Notes: generated from the letters alone by a model not told the origin. DNA of 64,000 nucleotides from Arcobacter iocasae (GCF_042214795.1 NZ_CP090177.1:2914001-2978000); one strand, 5' to 3'. Positions 16,314 to 25,679 are shown, numbered from the stretch's first letter. Program-made: numbers and translations.

Positions 16314-17162
16314 ATGATTTATAAAAAAATGTTTTTTCCTATTGGTGGTGGTGAAGAGTTAAAAGAGAGATTATTTGCAGCTTTATTAATTGCAAAATAT
16401 TTTGATGCAAACTTAGAAATTTTAAAATGTTTACATGATAGTGGTAAAAAAATGTATAAAAATTTAGGTATCTCTAGTCATATAATGAAAGAAATTGATG
16501 ATGTGATTGCTCTAAAAGCTAAAGAAGAATCAATAGAATTTGAGGAAGCGCTTAAAGAAATTGGAAAAATTGTTGGAATGGAAGTATCAACAACTCCAAT
16601 TCCAAATAAAGTGCATGCACTTTTGACTGTAAAAGAAGGTAATAGAAGCCTTTTAGTTGAAGAAGAATCTAAATTTTGCGATATTGTAATTGCAGCTGCT
16701 CCTCCGTCTGGAATAGCAACAGCTACTTTTGAAACATCAGTTTTAAAAAGTGGAAAACCTGTTCTTATGTTCCCTAGAAAAATGAAAACTTTTAATACAA
16801 AATCAATACTTATTGGATGGAATAATACAGTTGAGTCATCACGAGCTATAACTTCATCTGTTGAATTGTTAAAACAAGCCCAAAGAGTACAAATAGTATC
16901 TTCTGATGAATATAGTGGAGATATGGTAAAAATTAATCAATTAATTGAATATCTTAAATTTCATGGAATTGATGCTAGTTATAAAATTGTAGAAACTACA
17001 AGAATCCCAGGACAAGCTTTATTAAATGCTGCACTTGATGGAAATTTTGACTTAATAGTTGCAGGTGCTTATGGTCATAAAGGCTTAAGAGAACTTATGT
17101 TTGGTGGTGCGACTAGATATTTATTAGAGCATTCTACTTTACCTGTATTTATGTCTCACTAA
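16314..17162 (+). CDS. universal stress protein with two UspA domains
   Basis: A 282-residue cytoplasmic protein with tandem UspA folds (about residues 1-150 and 160-282). The second domain has strand-helix ILIGWNNTVESSRAI (about 163-177) and an ATP-binding type loop GAYGHKGLRELMFGGATR (about 251-268; G-x2-G-x9-G). The first domain is more degenerate. Ribosome site AAAGGATT. It starts the usp-tctD-tctE run, 18 bases before tctD, and its promoter carries the predicted TctD box. Its link to tricarboxylate uptake is therefore by position and promoter only. Confidence 0.88.
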   Translation: MIYKKMFFPIGGGEELKERLFAALLIAKYFDANLEILKCLHDSGKKMYKNLGISSHIMKEIDDVIALKAKEESIEFEEALKEIGKIVGMEVSTTPIPNKVHALLTVKEGNRSLLVEEESKFCDIVIAAAPPSGIATATFETSVLKSGKPVLMFPRKMKTFNTKSILIGWNNTVESSRAITSSVELLKQAQRVQIVSSDEYSGDMVKINQLIEYLKFHGIDASYKIVETTRIPGQALLNAALDGNFDLIVAGAYGHKGLRELMFGGATRYLLEHSTLPVFMSH

Positions 17163-17180
17163 ATTAAAATAAATATTGCT

Positions 17181-17840
17181 ATGAAAATATTATTACTTGA
17201 AGATAATAAAACATTAGCAAAGGGAATATTTAATAAATTAGAACAACATGGTTATGTAGTAGACCTCTTCTATGATGGAGAAGAGGGTCTATACTCTTTA
17301 AATACTTCTATTTATGATCTTCTTATTTTAGACTTGGGGTTACCAAGTTTAGATGGAATTGATATTATAAAAGACTTAAGAAACTCTCAAAAAAATATTC
17401 CAATATTGATTATTTCTGCTAGAGACAAACTTGATCAAAGAATCTTAGGATTAGATAGTGGAGCAGATGATTATTTATGCAAGCCTTTTGAACTTGATGA
17501 AGTTATAGCTAGGGTTCAAGCATTATTAAGACGAAGTAAAAATCAAATTTCTAAGCTAATTAAGTATAAAGATTTAGAATATAACACTTTGTCTAAAACA
17601 GTAACTAAAGATGATGTAGTTATAGAATTAAGTAAAAGAGAGATAAATATCTTTGAACATATGTTATTAAATTTAAATAATGTAGTTAGTAAAGAGAATA
17701 TTGTAGATCATATTACTTCTTTTGACGATGATTTTAATCCGACTGCTGTTGAAACTTATGTTTCAAGACTAAGAAAAAAGCTAGGTGATTCTATCAACTT
17801 AAAAACAGTTAGAGGCTTAGGGTATATACTTAACTCATAA
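17181..17840 (+). CDS. tctD: OmpR-family response regulator, TctD-like
   Basis: A 219-residue response regulator. The receiver has LEDN (acidic pair), the phosphorylated Asp in LILDLGLPSLDG at about residue 51, and the Lys in CKPFE at about 101. The C-terminal winged helix ends with VETYVSRLRKKLG and TVRGLGYIL. It overlaps the kinase gene by one base (TAATG). I name it TctD because its partner kinase carries the TctE-type sensor domain and the TTT genes face it directly. Expected to bind the shared promoter element in front of usp, tctC1 and tctC2. Confidence 0.85.
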   Translation: MKILLLEDNKTLAKGIFNKLEQHGYVVDLFYDGEEGLYSLNTSIYDLLILDLGLPSLDGIDIIKDLRNSQKNIPILIISARDKLDQRILGLDSGADDYLCKPFELDEVIARVQALLRRSKNQISKLIKYKDLEYNTLSKTVTKDDVVIELSKREINIFEHMLLNLNNVVSKENIVDHITSFDDDFNPTAVETYVSRLRKKLGDSINLKTVRGLGYILNS

Positions 17841-19204
17841 TGGAAAAAAATACACAATCTATAAGTTACCGTTTAGTCATTTGGCTAACTATTCCTTTAA
17901 TAATATTTTCTATTTTACTATTTTGTGTTATATACTTTTTTGTAAATGAAAAGGTAAATAAATTTTATGATAATAATTTATATGCAACTGGTAAAAGTAT
18001 GGAAGATAGTATTGGTATTAGAGATGGACATTTGTTAGTTGATTTACCTTATTTTGCTATTGACCTATTATCTTCTAGTAATGAAGGTTCAGTTTTCTAT
18101 TCTATTATAGATGAAAAAGATAAATTGCTTGTGGGATATAAAGGCTTAGTTAACAAAAAAATTTTTGGAAAAAAAGATAAAGTTTTCTATAATACATCAT
18201 TTGCAGCTGCCCAACTAAGAGCAGTATCTTTTAATGTAACTATTAAGAATTTTGGTAAAAAACATAAAGCAATAATAACTGTTGCAGAAACATTAGAAGG
18301 AAGAATATCTGCAATTAATGATATCTTAATAGTTTTACTTATTTTAATGGGTGTAGTCATTATTTCAACGCTAGTTATATCTCTAATTGCAGTAAGAAAA
18401 GGTCTTAGACCCTTATATAATTTACAAAAAATAATAAAAAAGAGAGATTTAAAAGACATATCTCCTATAAAGTTTGATGCACCAAAAGAGATTGAAGAAG
18501 TTTTAAATAGTATTAATATCTTATTAGAAAGAAGTAGAGATAATATTAAGTATATAGAACATTTTAATTCAGATGTCTCTCATCAATTAAGAACTCCTTT
18601 GGCAGAGTTAAAAGTAAAAATAGAACTACTTTATAAAAAAGATGAAAAAGAGTATATTACTTTTATGAAACTTGTAGACTCTATGAGTCATATCACTGAA
18701 CAGCTCTTATTATATGCCAAAACAAATCCTAATTCAATAAATATCAATAGATTTAAAAAAATTAATTTAACACAAATGTGTAAAGATTACTGCCTTAAAA
18801 CAGCCCCTAGGGTTTATGCAAAAGGTTTTGAATTTGCATATGAGAGTTTTGATAAAGATGTTTTTATTAATGCTGATTCTATTTTATTAGAAAGTTTGTT
18901 AGACAATATCATTAATAATGCTTTATATTATGCCGTTGATGAAAAGAATAATCCAATGGGGACTATAAGTGTAAATATAAAAAGACATAATAATACTATT
19001 TGGTTAAATGTAAAAGATGAAGGTTATGGTTTAAATACTAAAGATTTAAATCATATTTTTGATAGATTTTATAGAGTAGATTCAAATAAAAAAGGTAATG
19101 GATTGGGATTGAGTATTGTTAAGCAAATTGCACAGTTACATAATGCAACTGTGCAAGCTTCCAATGATGAAGGATTGGTTATTTCTATAATTTTCCCTTT
19201 ATAA
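17840..19204 (+). CDS. tctE: TctE-like sensor histidine kinase
   Basis: A 454-residue kinase. Two membrane helices (about residues 14-34 and 160-185) flank a periplasmic 2CSK_N-type domain (DGHLLVDLPYFAIDLLSS, FYSIIDEKDKLLVGYKGL), the sensor of TctE kinases. A short HAMP-like linker follows, then the H-box FNSDVSHQLRTPLAELKVK (His near 251), N-box LLDNIINNALYYA and the G-boxes VKDEGYGL and GNGLGLSIVKQ. In Salmonella, TctDE switches on the tricarboxylate transporter; here the transporter lies next door and converges. The ligand could be citrate or another di/tricarboxylate. Confidence 0.87.
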   Translation: MEKNTQSISYRLVIWLTIPLIIFSILLFCVIYFFVNEKVNKFYDNNLYATGKSMEDSIGIRDGHLLVDLPYFAIDLLSSSNEGSVFYSIIDEKDKLLVGYKGLVNKKIFGKKDKVFYNTSFAAAQLRAVSFNVTIKNFGKKHKAIITVAETLEGRISAINDILIVLLILMGVVIISTLVISLIAVRKGLRPLYNLQKIIKKRDLKDISPIKFDAPKEIEEVLNSINILLERSRDNIKYIEHFNSDVSHQLRTPLAELKVKIELLYKKDEKEYITFMKLVDSMSHITEQLLLYAKTNPNSININRFKKINLTQMCKDYCLKTAPRVYAKGFEFAYESFDKDVFINADSILLESLLDNIINNALYYAVDEKNNPMGTISVNIKRHNNTIWLNVKDEGYGLNTKDLNHIFDRFYRVDSNKKGNGLGLSIVKQIAQLHNATVQASNDEGLVISIIFPL

Positions 19205-19229
19205 ATTTATGTATAAAGTAGAATATTAG

Positions 19230-20228
19230 CTATTCTTTTACTAAATAAGAATAAGATTTGAATATATCATATGATTCTCGAATTAAACGATTTGATTCTT
19301 CAGGACCTGTCCATGTATAACCAATTTCATTCGATTTTAAGAATTTTTGTACATCTTTTCTTGCTAATGTTCTTTTAATAGCATTAGTTAATTTTTCATA
19401 TCTCTTTGGATATTTTTCTTTAAACTCTTTTCTAACTGCAAAACCTCTTGTGGAACCATTGAATACTGGAACTTGAAAACCTAAAGGTTCAATTGCTTCA
19501 TTTAGTGTTGGAGCATCCCATTGTTTTACTCGTTTATCTTTTACAATTGCCAAAGGTTTTATAAATTCTTTAATGGTTTCACTTCCTTGTGCAGAAATTG
19601 CGATTAAATCAACTTGTCCACCAGCAATTGCAGTTCTTGCTTTTCCTCCACTATTGTATACAACAAGATTTAAATTTTCTTGAGGAATATCATATTTATC
19701 TAGCATAAGTTTTAAAAGTAATTGTCCTACTGAACCTTGAAAAACAGCAGCTTTTACTGTTTTTGGGTGATTTTTAATTGCATCTAAAACTTCTACCATA
19801 CTATTATATTTTGAATTTTTATTAACAGCAAATAATTCAAAATCTAGCCATTGCACATTAATAAAATCAAAATCACTTATTTTATATTTAGCACTACCTG
19901 TTAAAATTGTATTAGCTAAAAATGGTGAAAAAGTTGAAGCAAATACAGTATATCCATCAGCAGGCTTTTTTAATACATAATTAGCAGCAATTTGTGTACT
20001 TGCACCTTTTTTATTAAAAACCTTTATTGGAGTATTTAACTCATCAGACAAAAAAGTAGACATTGATCTTGTCATTCTATCGGCACTGCCCCCAATACCG
20101 AAACCTACAACAAAATTAATTGGTTTATTAGGATATTCATCTGCTTGTAAATTTATAGTAAATAAATTTATTCCTAATGTTAAAATTACAGCAGATTTAA
20201 TTGCTGATTTAACCATAATTTTATACAT
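19230..20228 (-). CDS. tctC: TctC-family solute-binding protein, paralogue 1
   Basis: A 332-residue periplasmic binding protein (Bug/TctC family). A signal peptide covers about residues 1-29 (MVKSAIKSAVILTLGINLF core, cleavage near LQA-DEYP). The mature start YPNKPINFVVGFGIGGSADRM is the family signature; YNSGGKARTAIAGGQVDL lies around 195-212. It is the same length as paralogue 2 and identical over long stretches. Ribosome site AAGGAG. It is transcribed alone from its own promoter with the TctD box, after the hairpin that ends tctCBA. It may widen the ligand range of one TctAB channel. Confidence 0.92.
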   Translation of the reverse strand: MYKIMVKSAIKSAVILTLGINLFTINLQADEYPNKPINFVVGFGIGGSADRMTRSMSTFLSDELNTPIKVFNKKGASTQIAANYVLKKPADGYTVFASTFSPFLANTILTGSAKYKISDFDFINVQWLDFELFAVNKNSKYNSMVEVLDAIKNHPKTVKAAVFQGSVGQLLLKLMLDKYDIPQENLNLVVYNSGGKARTAIAGGQVDLIAISAQGSETIKEFIKPLAIVKDKRVKQWDAPTLNEAIEPLGFQVPVFNGSTRGFAVRKEFKEKYPKRYEKLTNAIKRTLARKDVQKFLKSNEIGYTWTGPEESNRLIRESYDIFKSYSYLVKE

Positions 20229-20255
20229 ATTACTCCTTTATTACAAATAATAGAA

Positions 20256-20288
20256 ATTTTAACAAACAAAGCTGTCGTGAAGCTTGCA
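20256..20288 (-). promoter_or_regulatory. predicted TctD box and promoter of tctC paralogue 1
   Basis: Read on the minus strand this begins TGCAAGCTTCACGACAG and ends TTAAAAT in the -10 position. It matches the usp and tctC2 elements base for base at most positions, is also 33 bases long, and lies 27 bases before the ATG. Confidence 0.7.
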
Positions 20289-20324
20289 TATAAGATTAGC
20301 GAAAAGAATATAAAATAAGTAGGG

Positions 20325-20361
20325 TAGTTTACACAATTAACTCATATAACTGTGTAAACTA
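20325..20361 (-). terminator. hairpin after tctA
   Basis: A perfect 11-bp stem TAGTTTACACA / TGTGTAAACTA with a 15-base loop, placed 10 bases after the tctA stop and before the promoter of tctC1. The minus-strand sequence beyond it is T-rich but has no clean T-run, so termination may be partial and allow some read-through into tctC1. Confidence 0.6.
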
Positions 20362-20370
20362 AGATTCTAT

Positions 20371-21873
20371 TTATTTAGCTTTTTTAGTTAATTTTTCAAT
20401 TAATGAAGAACCAAATAAAGAAAAAACTAATAAAACTAAAATAGCAATAGTAATTGGTCTTTGCAGAATATATGAAAATTCTGCACCTGATATTTGTAAT
20501 GTTTGAACAAGTGAACTTTCAGCCATTTTCCCTAATAGCATACCAATAACTGCTGCGGGTACTGAAAAATTATATCTTCTAAAAACCCAACCAACTAATG
20601 CAAATACTAAAACTGTAGCAGGACCTGACATATTTCCAGTTAATCCAAATGCTCCAGCCGTTGCTAAAATTAAAACAGATGGTACAAGGTAAGTCATCTT
20701 AACTTTAATAATTGAAGCTAATACTGGTATTAATAAAAGACCTAATATTATCAATAAAAATGCTTGTGCAAAGTTTGCAAATATAATTGCATATACAACA
20801 TCCATTTGTTCTCTAATAAATTGTGGACCACCTGTAATATTATGCATAGCAAAGGCAGCTAACATAACAGCAGTTGCACCACCACCTGGAATACCAAGAG
20901 CTAAAAGTGTAGCCATAGAACCAGCTTCTGATGTACTATTTGCAGATTCTGAAGCAATAACACCTTTTGGATTTCCTTTTCCATAACTATCAGGATCTTT
21001 ATCTCTTCTTTTAGTCTCTATATAAGATAAAAGATTTGATACAGATGAACCAACACCTGGAACTGCACCAATAATTACACCAATTAAACTACCTCTTATC
21101 AAAATAACAGGATAAGAAAAAGCTTTTTTAAAACCTTTTAATATGTATGAAATTCTTACTTTTCTTTGACTTTCGTCTTCAACTAAGAATTCAGATTTTA
21201 CAAGTTTAAATAACTCAGAAGCTGCAAACATACCCATCATTGCTGGTATTACGGGAATACCATCTGCTAAGATTTCTAAGCCCATTGTTCCTCTTAAAAT
21301 ACCATTATCACTGTATCCAATAGTACCAACTAATAAACCTACAAGTCCTGCAATAAGACCTTTTACAACATGTTTCCCTGTTAAACTGGCAATTAAAGTA
21401 AGACCCCACAAAATAACAATAAACATCTCAGAAGGACCTAGTTTTAAAACAAAAAGTGACATAGGTTTAATTAGAAAGAAAAGTAAAATATATCCAAGTA
21501 ATACACCAAAAGTAGAAGAACCAAGTGCTAAACCTAAAGCTTCATTATGTTCTCCTTTTCTTGCCATTGGATAACCATCAAAAGATGTAGCAATAGCTGA
21601 GGATGTTCCTGGTATATTCATAAGTATGGCGGGAACACCAGCTCCAAATCCACTACCTGTAAATATTGCAGTTAAAAATAACATTGCCTGCAAAAAATCC
21701 ATATACATAGTCATTGGCAAGAATATTGCCATTGCCATTGATGTTTGTAATCCAGGAGTTGCTCCAAAAAAAAGTCCAATAATAATACCAGGTATTACAA
21801 CTAACCAGTACTGAGGTTCTGAAAAGAGTAGGGCAACTGCTTGTTGTGCTGAATCTAAATTAACTATATCCAT
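20371..21873 (-). CDS. tctA: TctA, large membrane subunit of tripartite tricarboxylate transporter
   Basis: A 500-residue, very hydrophobic protein of exact family length, with about 11-12 membrane helices. FFGATPGLQTSMAMAIFLP (about residues 40-58) and its repeat IGAVPGVGSSVSNLLSY (about 265-281) are the two inverted TctA motifs; SANSTSEAGSMATLLALGIP (about 307-326) is another conserved block. TctA is the inner-membrane channel that imports di/tricarboxylates delivered by TctC, driven by an ion gradient. It follows tctB after eight bases and is the last gene of the tctCBA operon. Confidence 0.96.
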   Translation of the reverse strand: MDIVNLDSAQQAVALLFSEPQYWLVVIPGIIIGLFFGATPGLQTSMAMAIFLPMTMYMDFLQAMLFLTAIFTGSGFGAGVPAILMNIPGTSSAIATSFDGYPMARKGEHNEALGLALGSSTFGVLLGYILLFFLIKPMSLFVLKLGPSEMFIVILWGLTLIASLTGKHVVKGLIAGLVGLLVGTIGYSDNGILRGTMGLEILADGIPVIPAMMGMFAASELFKLVKSEFLVEDESQRKVRISYILKGFKKAFSYPVILIRGSLIGVIIGAVPGVGSSVSNLLSYIETKRRDKDPDSYGKGNPKGVIASESANSTSEAGSMATLLALGIPGGGATAVMLAAFAMHNITGGPQFIREQMDVVYAIIFANFAQAFLLIILGLLLIPVLASIIKVKMTYLVPSVLILATAGAFGLTGNMSGPATVLVFALVGWVFRRYNFSVPAAVIGMLLGKMAESSLVQTLQISGAEFSYILQRPITIAILVLLVFSLFGSSLIEKLTKKAK

Positions 21874-21881
21874 TTCTCATC

Positions 21882-22322
21882 CTAATAATCAGTTGGTAAA
21901 AATGTCATAGGCATTGGATATGGCAACATCATTGAAAAGAAATATGCAATAACAAAACCATAAACTAAACTATAACCTATTACCCATGGTAATCTTTTTT
22001 CACCATGTATATATAAAGATGCGGCTAAAAATAAAACTGTTCCAAGGTCAAAGCCTAAGTACTCTAATGAAAAAACATAGGCAGCAAATAGAACCATTAT
22101 TGGAAGTACAGTAATAAAATCATCTTTTTTTTCTAAATCTTCTTTTTGAGTAAAAAACTCAAAAATACATAAGCAAAGTGTAATAGCAGCAATAGGAAGA
22201 ATAAGAATCATATTTTCTAAGCTACTAGATGCATTATGTGCATTTAATGCATACCATAATACAAAACTAGCTAAGCATAGAATTACTATGCTATTAGCTA
22301 TTTTTTCTTTTGTTAAAGTCAT
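21882..22322 (-). CDS. tctB: TctB, small membrane subunit of tripartite tricarboxylate transporter
   Basis: A 146-residue protein with four predicted membrane helices (about residues 10-30, 36-55, 70-88, 100-135) and a charged loop FTQKEDLEKKDDF in the middle, the usual TctB pattern and length. Sequence conservation in TctB is low, so the assignment rests mainly on size, topology and its place between tctC and tctA. Nine bases separate it from tctC2 and eight from tctA. Confidence 0.88.
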   Translation of the reverse strand: MTLTKEKIANSIVILCLASFVLWYALNAHNASSSLENMILILPIAAITLCLCIFEFFTQKEDLEKKDDFITVLPIMVLFAAYVFSLEYLGFDLGTVLFLAASLYIHGEKRLPWVIGYSLVYGFVIAYFFSMMLPYPMPMTFLPTDY

Positions 22323-22331
22323 TTTTTAAGC

Positions 22332-23330
22332 CTATTCGTTTAATAAGTAACCGTATTTTTTGAAGAATTGATACGATTCATCTATTAATTTATTTGATTC
22401 TTCAGGACCAGTCCAATCGTAACCAATTTGATTTGATTTTAAGAATTTTTGAACATCTTTATTCTCTAGAGTTCTTTTTAGTGCACCAGTTAATTCTGCA
22501 TATCTTTTTGGATATTTTTCTTTAACTTCTTTTCTAACTGCAAAACCTCTCATCGAACCACTAAATACTGGAACTTGAAATCCTAAAGATTTGATTGCTT
22601 CATTTAATGGTGGAGCATCCCATTGTTGTACTCTATCCTTTTTTAATATTGCAAGTGGTTTAATAAACTCTTTAATATTTTCACTTCCTTGTGCAGAAAT
22701 TGCTATTAAATCAACTTGCCCACCAGCGATTGCTGTTCTTGCTTTTCCACCACTATTATATGTAACAAGATTTAAATTTTCTTGAGGAATATTATATTTT
22801 TCTAGTAATAGTTTTAAAATTAAATGTCCGCCTGAACCTTGAACAACAGCTGCTTTTACCATTTTTGGGTGATTTTTGATTGCATTTAAAACTTCTACCA
22901 TATTATTGTATTTTGAGTTTTTATTAACAGCAAATAACTCATAATCGAACCATTGAATATTAATAAAATCAAAATCAGTCATTTTGTACTTAGCACCACC
23001 TGTTAAAATTGTAGTAGCTAGATAAGGTGAGAATGTTGAAGAAAAAACTGTATAACCATCTGCAGGTCTTTTTAATATATAATTAGCAGCAATTTGAGTA
23101 CCAGCACCTTTTTTGTTAATTACTTTAACAATTCCCCCTAACTCATCAGATAAAAATGTTGACATTGATCTTGTCATTCTATCAGCACTTCCTCCAATAC
23201 CAAATCCAACTACTAAATTTACTGGCTTAGTGGGATAGTCTTTTGCTTGTGAACTTGTTGTTAAAAGACCAAGTCCCAATACTGAAACTGCAGCAACTTT
23301 AATTGCTGACTTCATAATACCTATTTTCAT
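22332..23330 (-). CDS. tctC: TctC-family solute-binding protein, paralogue 2
   Basis: A 332-residue periplasmic binding protein with a signal peptide (about residues 1-29, core VAAVSVLGLGLLTTSSQA before KDYP) and the TctC signature NLVVGFGIGGSADRMTR. It is the first gene of the tctC-tctB-tctA operon, so it is the likely primary binding protein. Ribosome site AAGGAG six bases before the ATG. Compared with paralogue 1 the differences are scattered, for example LDFELF versus FDYELF and NGSTRGFAVRK versus SGSMRGFAVRK, so ligand choice may differ slightly. Confidence 0.94.
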   Translation of the reverse strand: MKIGIMKSAIKVAAVSVLGLGLLTTSSQAKDYPTKPVNLVVGFGIGGSADRMTRSMSTFLSDELGGIVKVINKKGAGTQIAANYILKRPADGYTVFSSTFSPYLATTILTGGAKYKMTDFDFINIQWFDYELFAVNKNSKYNNMVEVLNAIKNHPKMVKAAVVQGSGGHLILKLLLEKYNIPQENLNLVTYNSGGKARTAIAGGQVDLIAISAQGSENIKEFIKPLAILKKDRVQQWDAPPLNEAIKSLGFQVPVFSGSMRGFAVRKEVKEKYPKRYAELTGALKRTLENKDVQKFLKSNQIGYDWTGPEESNKLIDESYQFFKKYGYLLNE

Positions 23331-23358
23331 GATTACTCCTTAGTTTATTTATTTTAGA

Positions 23359-23391
23359 ACTTTAACATACAAAGCTGTCATGAAACTTGCA
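23359..23391 (-). promoter_or_regulatory. predicted TctD box and promoter of tctCBA
   Basis: Read on the minus strand this begins TGCAAGTTTCATGACAG and ends GTTAAAG in the -10 position, 28 bases before the tctC2 ATG. Two AG-y-TT half-sites lie 11 bases apart (AGTTTCATGAC, AGCTTTGTATG). Same length, spacing and orientation as the usp and tctC1 elements. Confidence 0.7.
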
Positions 23392-23469
23392 AAAATACTA
23401 ACTTAGATTAAGTATTTTGCCTGTATAATCACAGTCTTAATTAAATCTACTATTGCTATCAGGATGATA

Positions 23470-25677
23470 ATGTTTTATAAAAACGAAAAAAAATTAATAG
23501 ATACAATTAAATATGCTCCAATAGTTTTGATCATATTTTTATTTGTAATTACTACATATTTTGTGGAAAAATCAAACACTAAACAATTTAATGAAGAGAC
23601 AAAAAGAATAACAAATTTTTATAGAGATTATAATAATAATGAAATAAAAGAAATAGTCTATAAAGTTAATGCATATATTAAATCAGAAGATAAAAATGGT
23701 TTAGATAATTTAAAGAAATCTTTAAAATCACAAGTCTATGATGCGTATACAATAGCTGCAAAAATTTATTCAGATAATAAAAATAAAAAGACAAATAAAG
23801 AGATTCTTGAGTTAATAAAAATTACTCTAAAAAGTATTACTTTTAATGAGGGCCGAGGGCACTATTTTATTATTAATAAAGGGCAGTTTTTACTACAATC
23901 ATCAAGTGAAAAAATAAAAGATTCACAAAGCTTAAAAATAATTATAGATTCTATGAAAAATAAAAAAGAGGGAGTTATCACTTATTCTAGTTATAAAAAT
24001 TTTAATGATAATGCACTTTCTGAAAAAATAAGTTTTTATAAAAAATTTGAACCATTGGATATTTATATTGGAAGAGGAGAGTATTTAGATGATTTTGAAA
24101 ATAATTTAAAAAAAGAAATTTTAACATCTATTCAAAATCATAATTTAAATACTAAAAAGTACATTTTTCTAATAGATTCAAGTGGTATTATTTTAGCAAG
24201 TAATGAAGAAAAAAGAGTTGGGAAACAAGTTAATTTAGATTTAGCTTTGAAATTAAAAAGTATGTTTAATAAAGGTGAAGGACTTTTTAACTACGAAAAG
24301 GATACAGAAGGTGAATCTTTTAAAAAAACTTCATTTATAAAAATATATAAAAAGTGGAATTGGATATTAGGCAGTGGATATGGAGATGATGAGTTAAATA
24401 ACTTAATAAAAGATGCAAAAATAGAGTTACAAATAATGAATAAAAATAACTATTACAATATTTTATATTTTGGCATTTTTATTACCGTTGTTTTATTAAT
24501 TATTTCAATTTTTATTAGTAAATATATAGAAGATATTTTATTAAACTATAAACTAAAAATAAAAGATGAAGAAAAAGAGTTTAGAAATTTATTCGAAAAT
24601 AGTAATATTGGGTTAGCAATAAGTAGTAGTACAGGTAAGTTATTAAATGTAAATTCAAAATTTTCAGAAATTTTAGGTTATAACTCTTCTGAAGAGATTG
24701 AAAATAGATTTTGGCATGAATTATCAAATATAAAACAAGCTGATAAAGAACTAGAATTTTATAATAAACTTTTAGAAGAAAAAATACATAACTATAGTCT
24801 TGAAAAGGTGTTTATTAATAAAAAAGATGAAAGAAGTATAGATATTTTAATTAATGCAAATTTATTTAAAGAAAATAATAAAATAAAATATATACTATTT
24901 TCAATTACTGATATTACAGAAATAAAAGAAAAAGATAATTTGCTTTTTCAACAATCAAAAATGGCATCAATGGGTGAGATGATAGCAAATATTGCACATC
25001 AGTGGAGACAACCTTTAAGTATGATTAGTACACTATCTTCTGGACTTAAACTTCAAAAAGAGCTTGATAACTTAAGTGATAGTTATTTTAATGAATCATT
25101 AGAGTCTATTACAAAATCAACGCAATATTTATCTCAAACAATTGACTATTTTAAAGACTTTTTTAAACCAAGTGAAAATAAATCTAAATTTAATATAAAA
25201 GAAGTTGTGGATAAGACATTTATTTTATTGTCAGCAGAACTAAAAAATAAAGATATAGAAATAATTCAAGACATTGAAGATGTGGAATTAACATCATATG
25301 AAAACGATATAATTCAAATATTTATTAATATAATAAATAATGCTAAAGATGCATTCGAAAGTTCATCTTCTAAAAATAAAATCATAAGTTTAAGCACAAT
25401 TCTTAATAAAGAAAAAAATGTCCTTGTAATTTGTATAAAGGATAGTGCTGGGGGTATTAATAGTAATATTATTGATAAAATCTTTGAACCTTATTTTACA
25501 ACTAAACATAGAAAGATGGGAACAGGGATTGGATTATATATGGTTAGTCAAATTGTAAATAAGCATTTAAAAGGAATTATTGAGGTAAAAAATGTTAATT
25601 TTACACATCAAAATATAGAATTAACTGGGGCAGAATTTATAATTTCTATTCCAACAAGTATTAAAAGAAGAGGATAA
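23470..25677 (+). CDS. Cache/PAS sensor histidine kinase
   Basis: About 735 residues. Membrane helices at about 15-35 and 325-350 flank a long periplasmic Cache-type region with two similar halves (GRGHYFIINKGQFLLQSS near 135-152; KYIFLIDSSGIILASNEE near 230-247). A PAS domain follows (FENSNIGLAISSSTGKLLNV, about 375-395), then HisKA with IAHQWRQPL and an HATPase with IFEPYFTTKHRKMGTGIGLYM. I prefer the ATG at 23470, six bases after AGG, to the one at 23464 that abuts it. It is divergent from tctCBA and has no response regulator beside it. The DUF302 gene follows after two bases. Confidence 0.88.
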   Translation: MFYKNEKKLIDTIKYAPIVLIIFLFVITTYFVEKSNTKQFNEETKRITNFYRDYNNNEIKEIVYKVNAYIKSEDKNGLDNLKKSLKSQVYDAYTIAAKIYSDNKNKKTNKEILELIKITLKSITFNEGRGHYFIINKGQFLLQSSSEKIKDSQSLKIIIDSMKNKKEGVITYSSYKNFNDNALSEKISFYKKFEPLDIYIGRGEYLDDFENNLKKEILTSIQNHNLNTKKYIFLIDSSGIILASNEEKRVGKQVNLDLALKLKSMFNKGEGLFNYEKDTEGESFKKTSFIKIYKKWNWILGSGYGDDELNNLIKDAKIELQIMNKNNYYNILYFGIFITVVLLIISIFISKYIEDILLNYKLKIKDEEKEFRNLFENSNIGLAISSSTGKLLNVNSKFSEILGYNSSEEIENRFWHELSNIKQADKELEFYNKLLEEKIHNYSLEKVFINKKDERSIDILINANLFKENNKIKYILFSITDITEIKEKDNLLFQQSKMASMGEMIANIAHQWRQPLSMISTLSSGLKLQKELDNLSDSYFNESLESITKSTQYLSQTIDYFKDFFKPSENKSKFNIKEVVDKTFILLSAELKNKDIEIIQDIEDVELTSYENDIIQIFINIINNAKDAFESSSSKNKIISLSTILNKEKNVLVICIKDSAGGINSNIIDKIFEPYFTTKHRKMGTGIGLYMVSQIVNKHLKGIIEVKNVNFTHQNIELTGAEFIISIPTSIKRRG

Positions 25678-25679
25678 AA

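Noticed and set aside
19230..23330. tctC duplication caused by an insertion sequence
   Set aside because: No transposase and no terminal repeats between or beside the copies.
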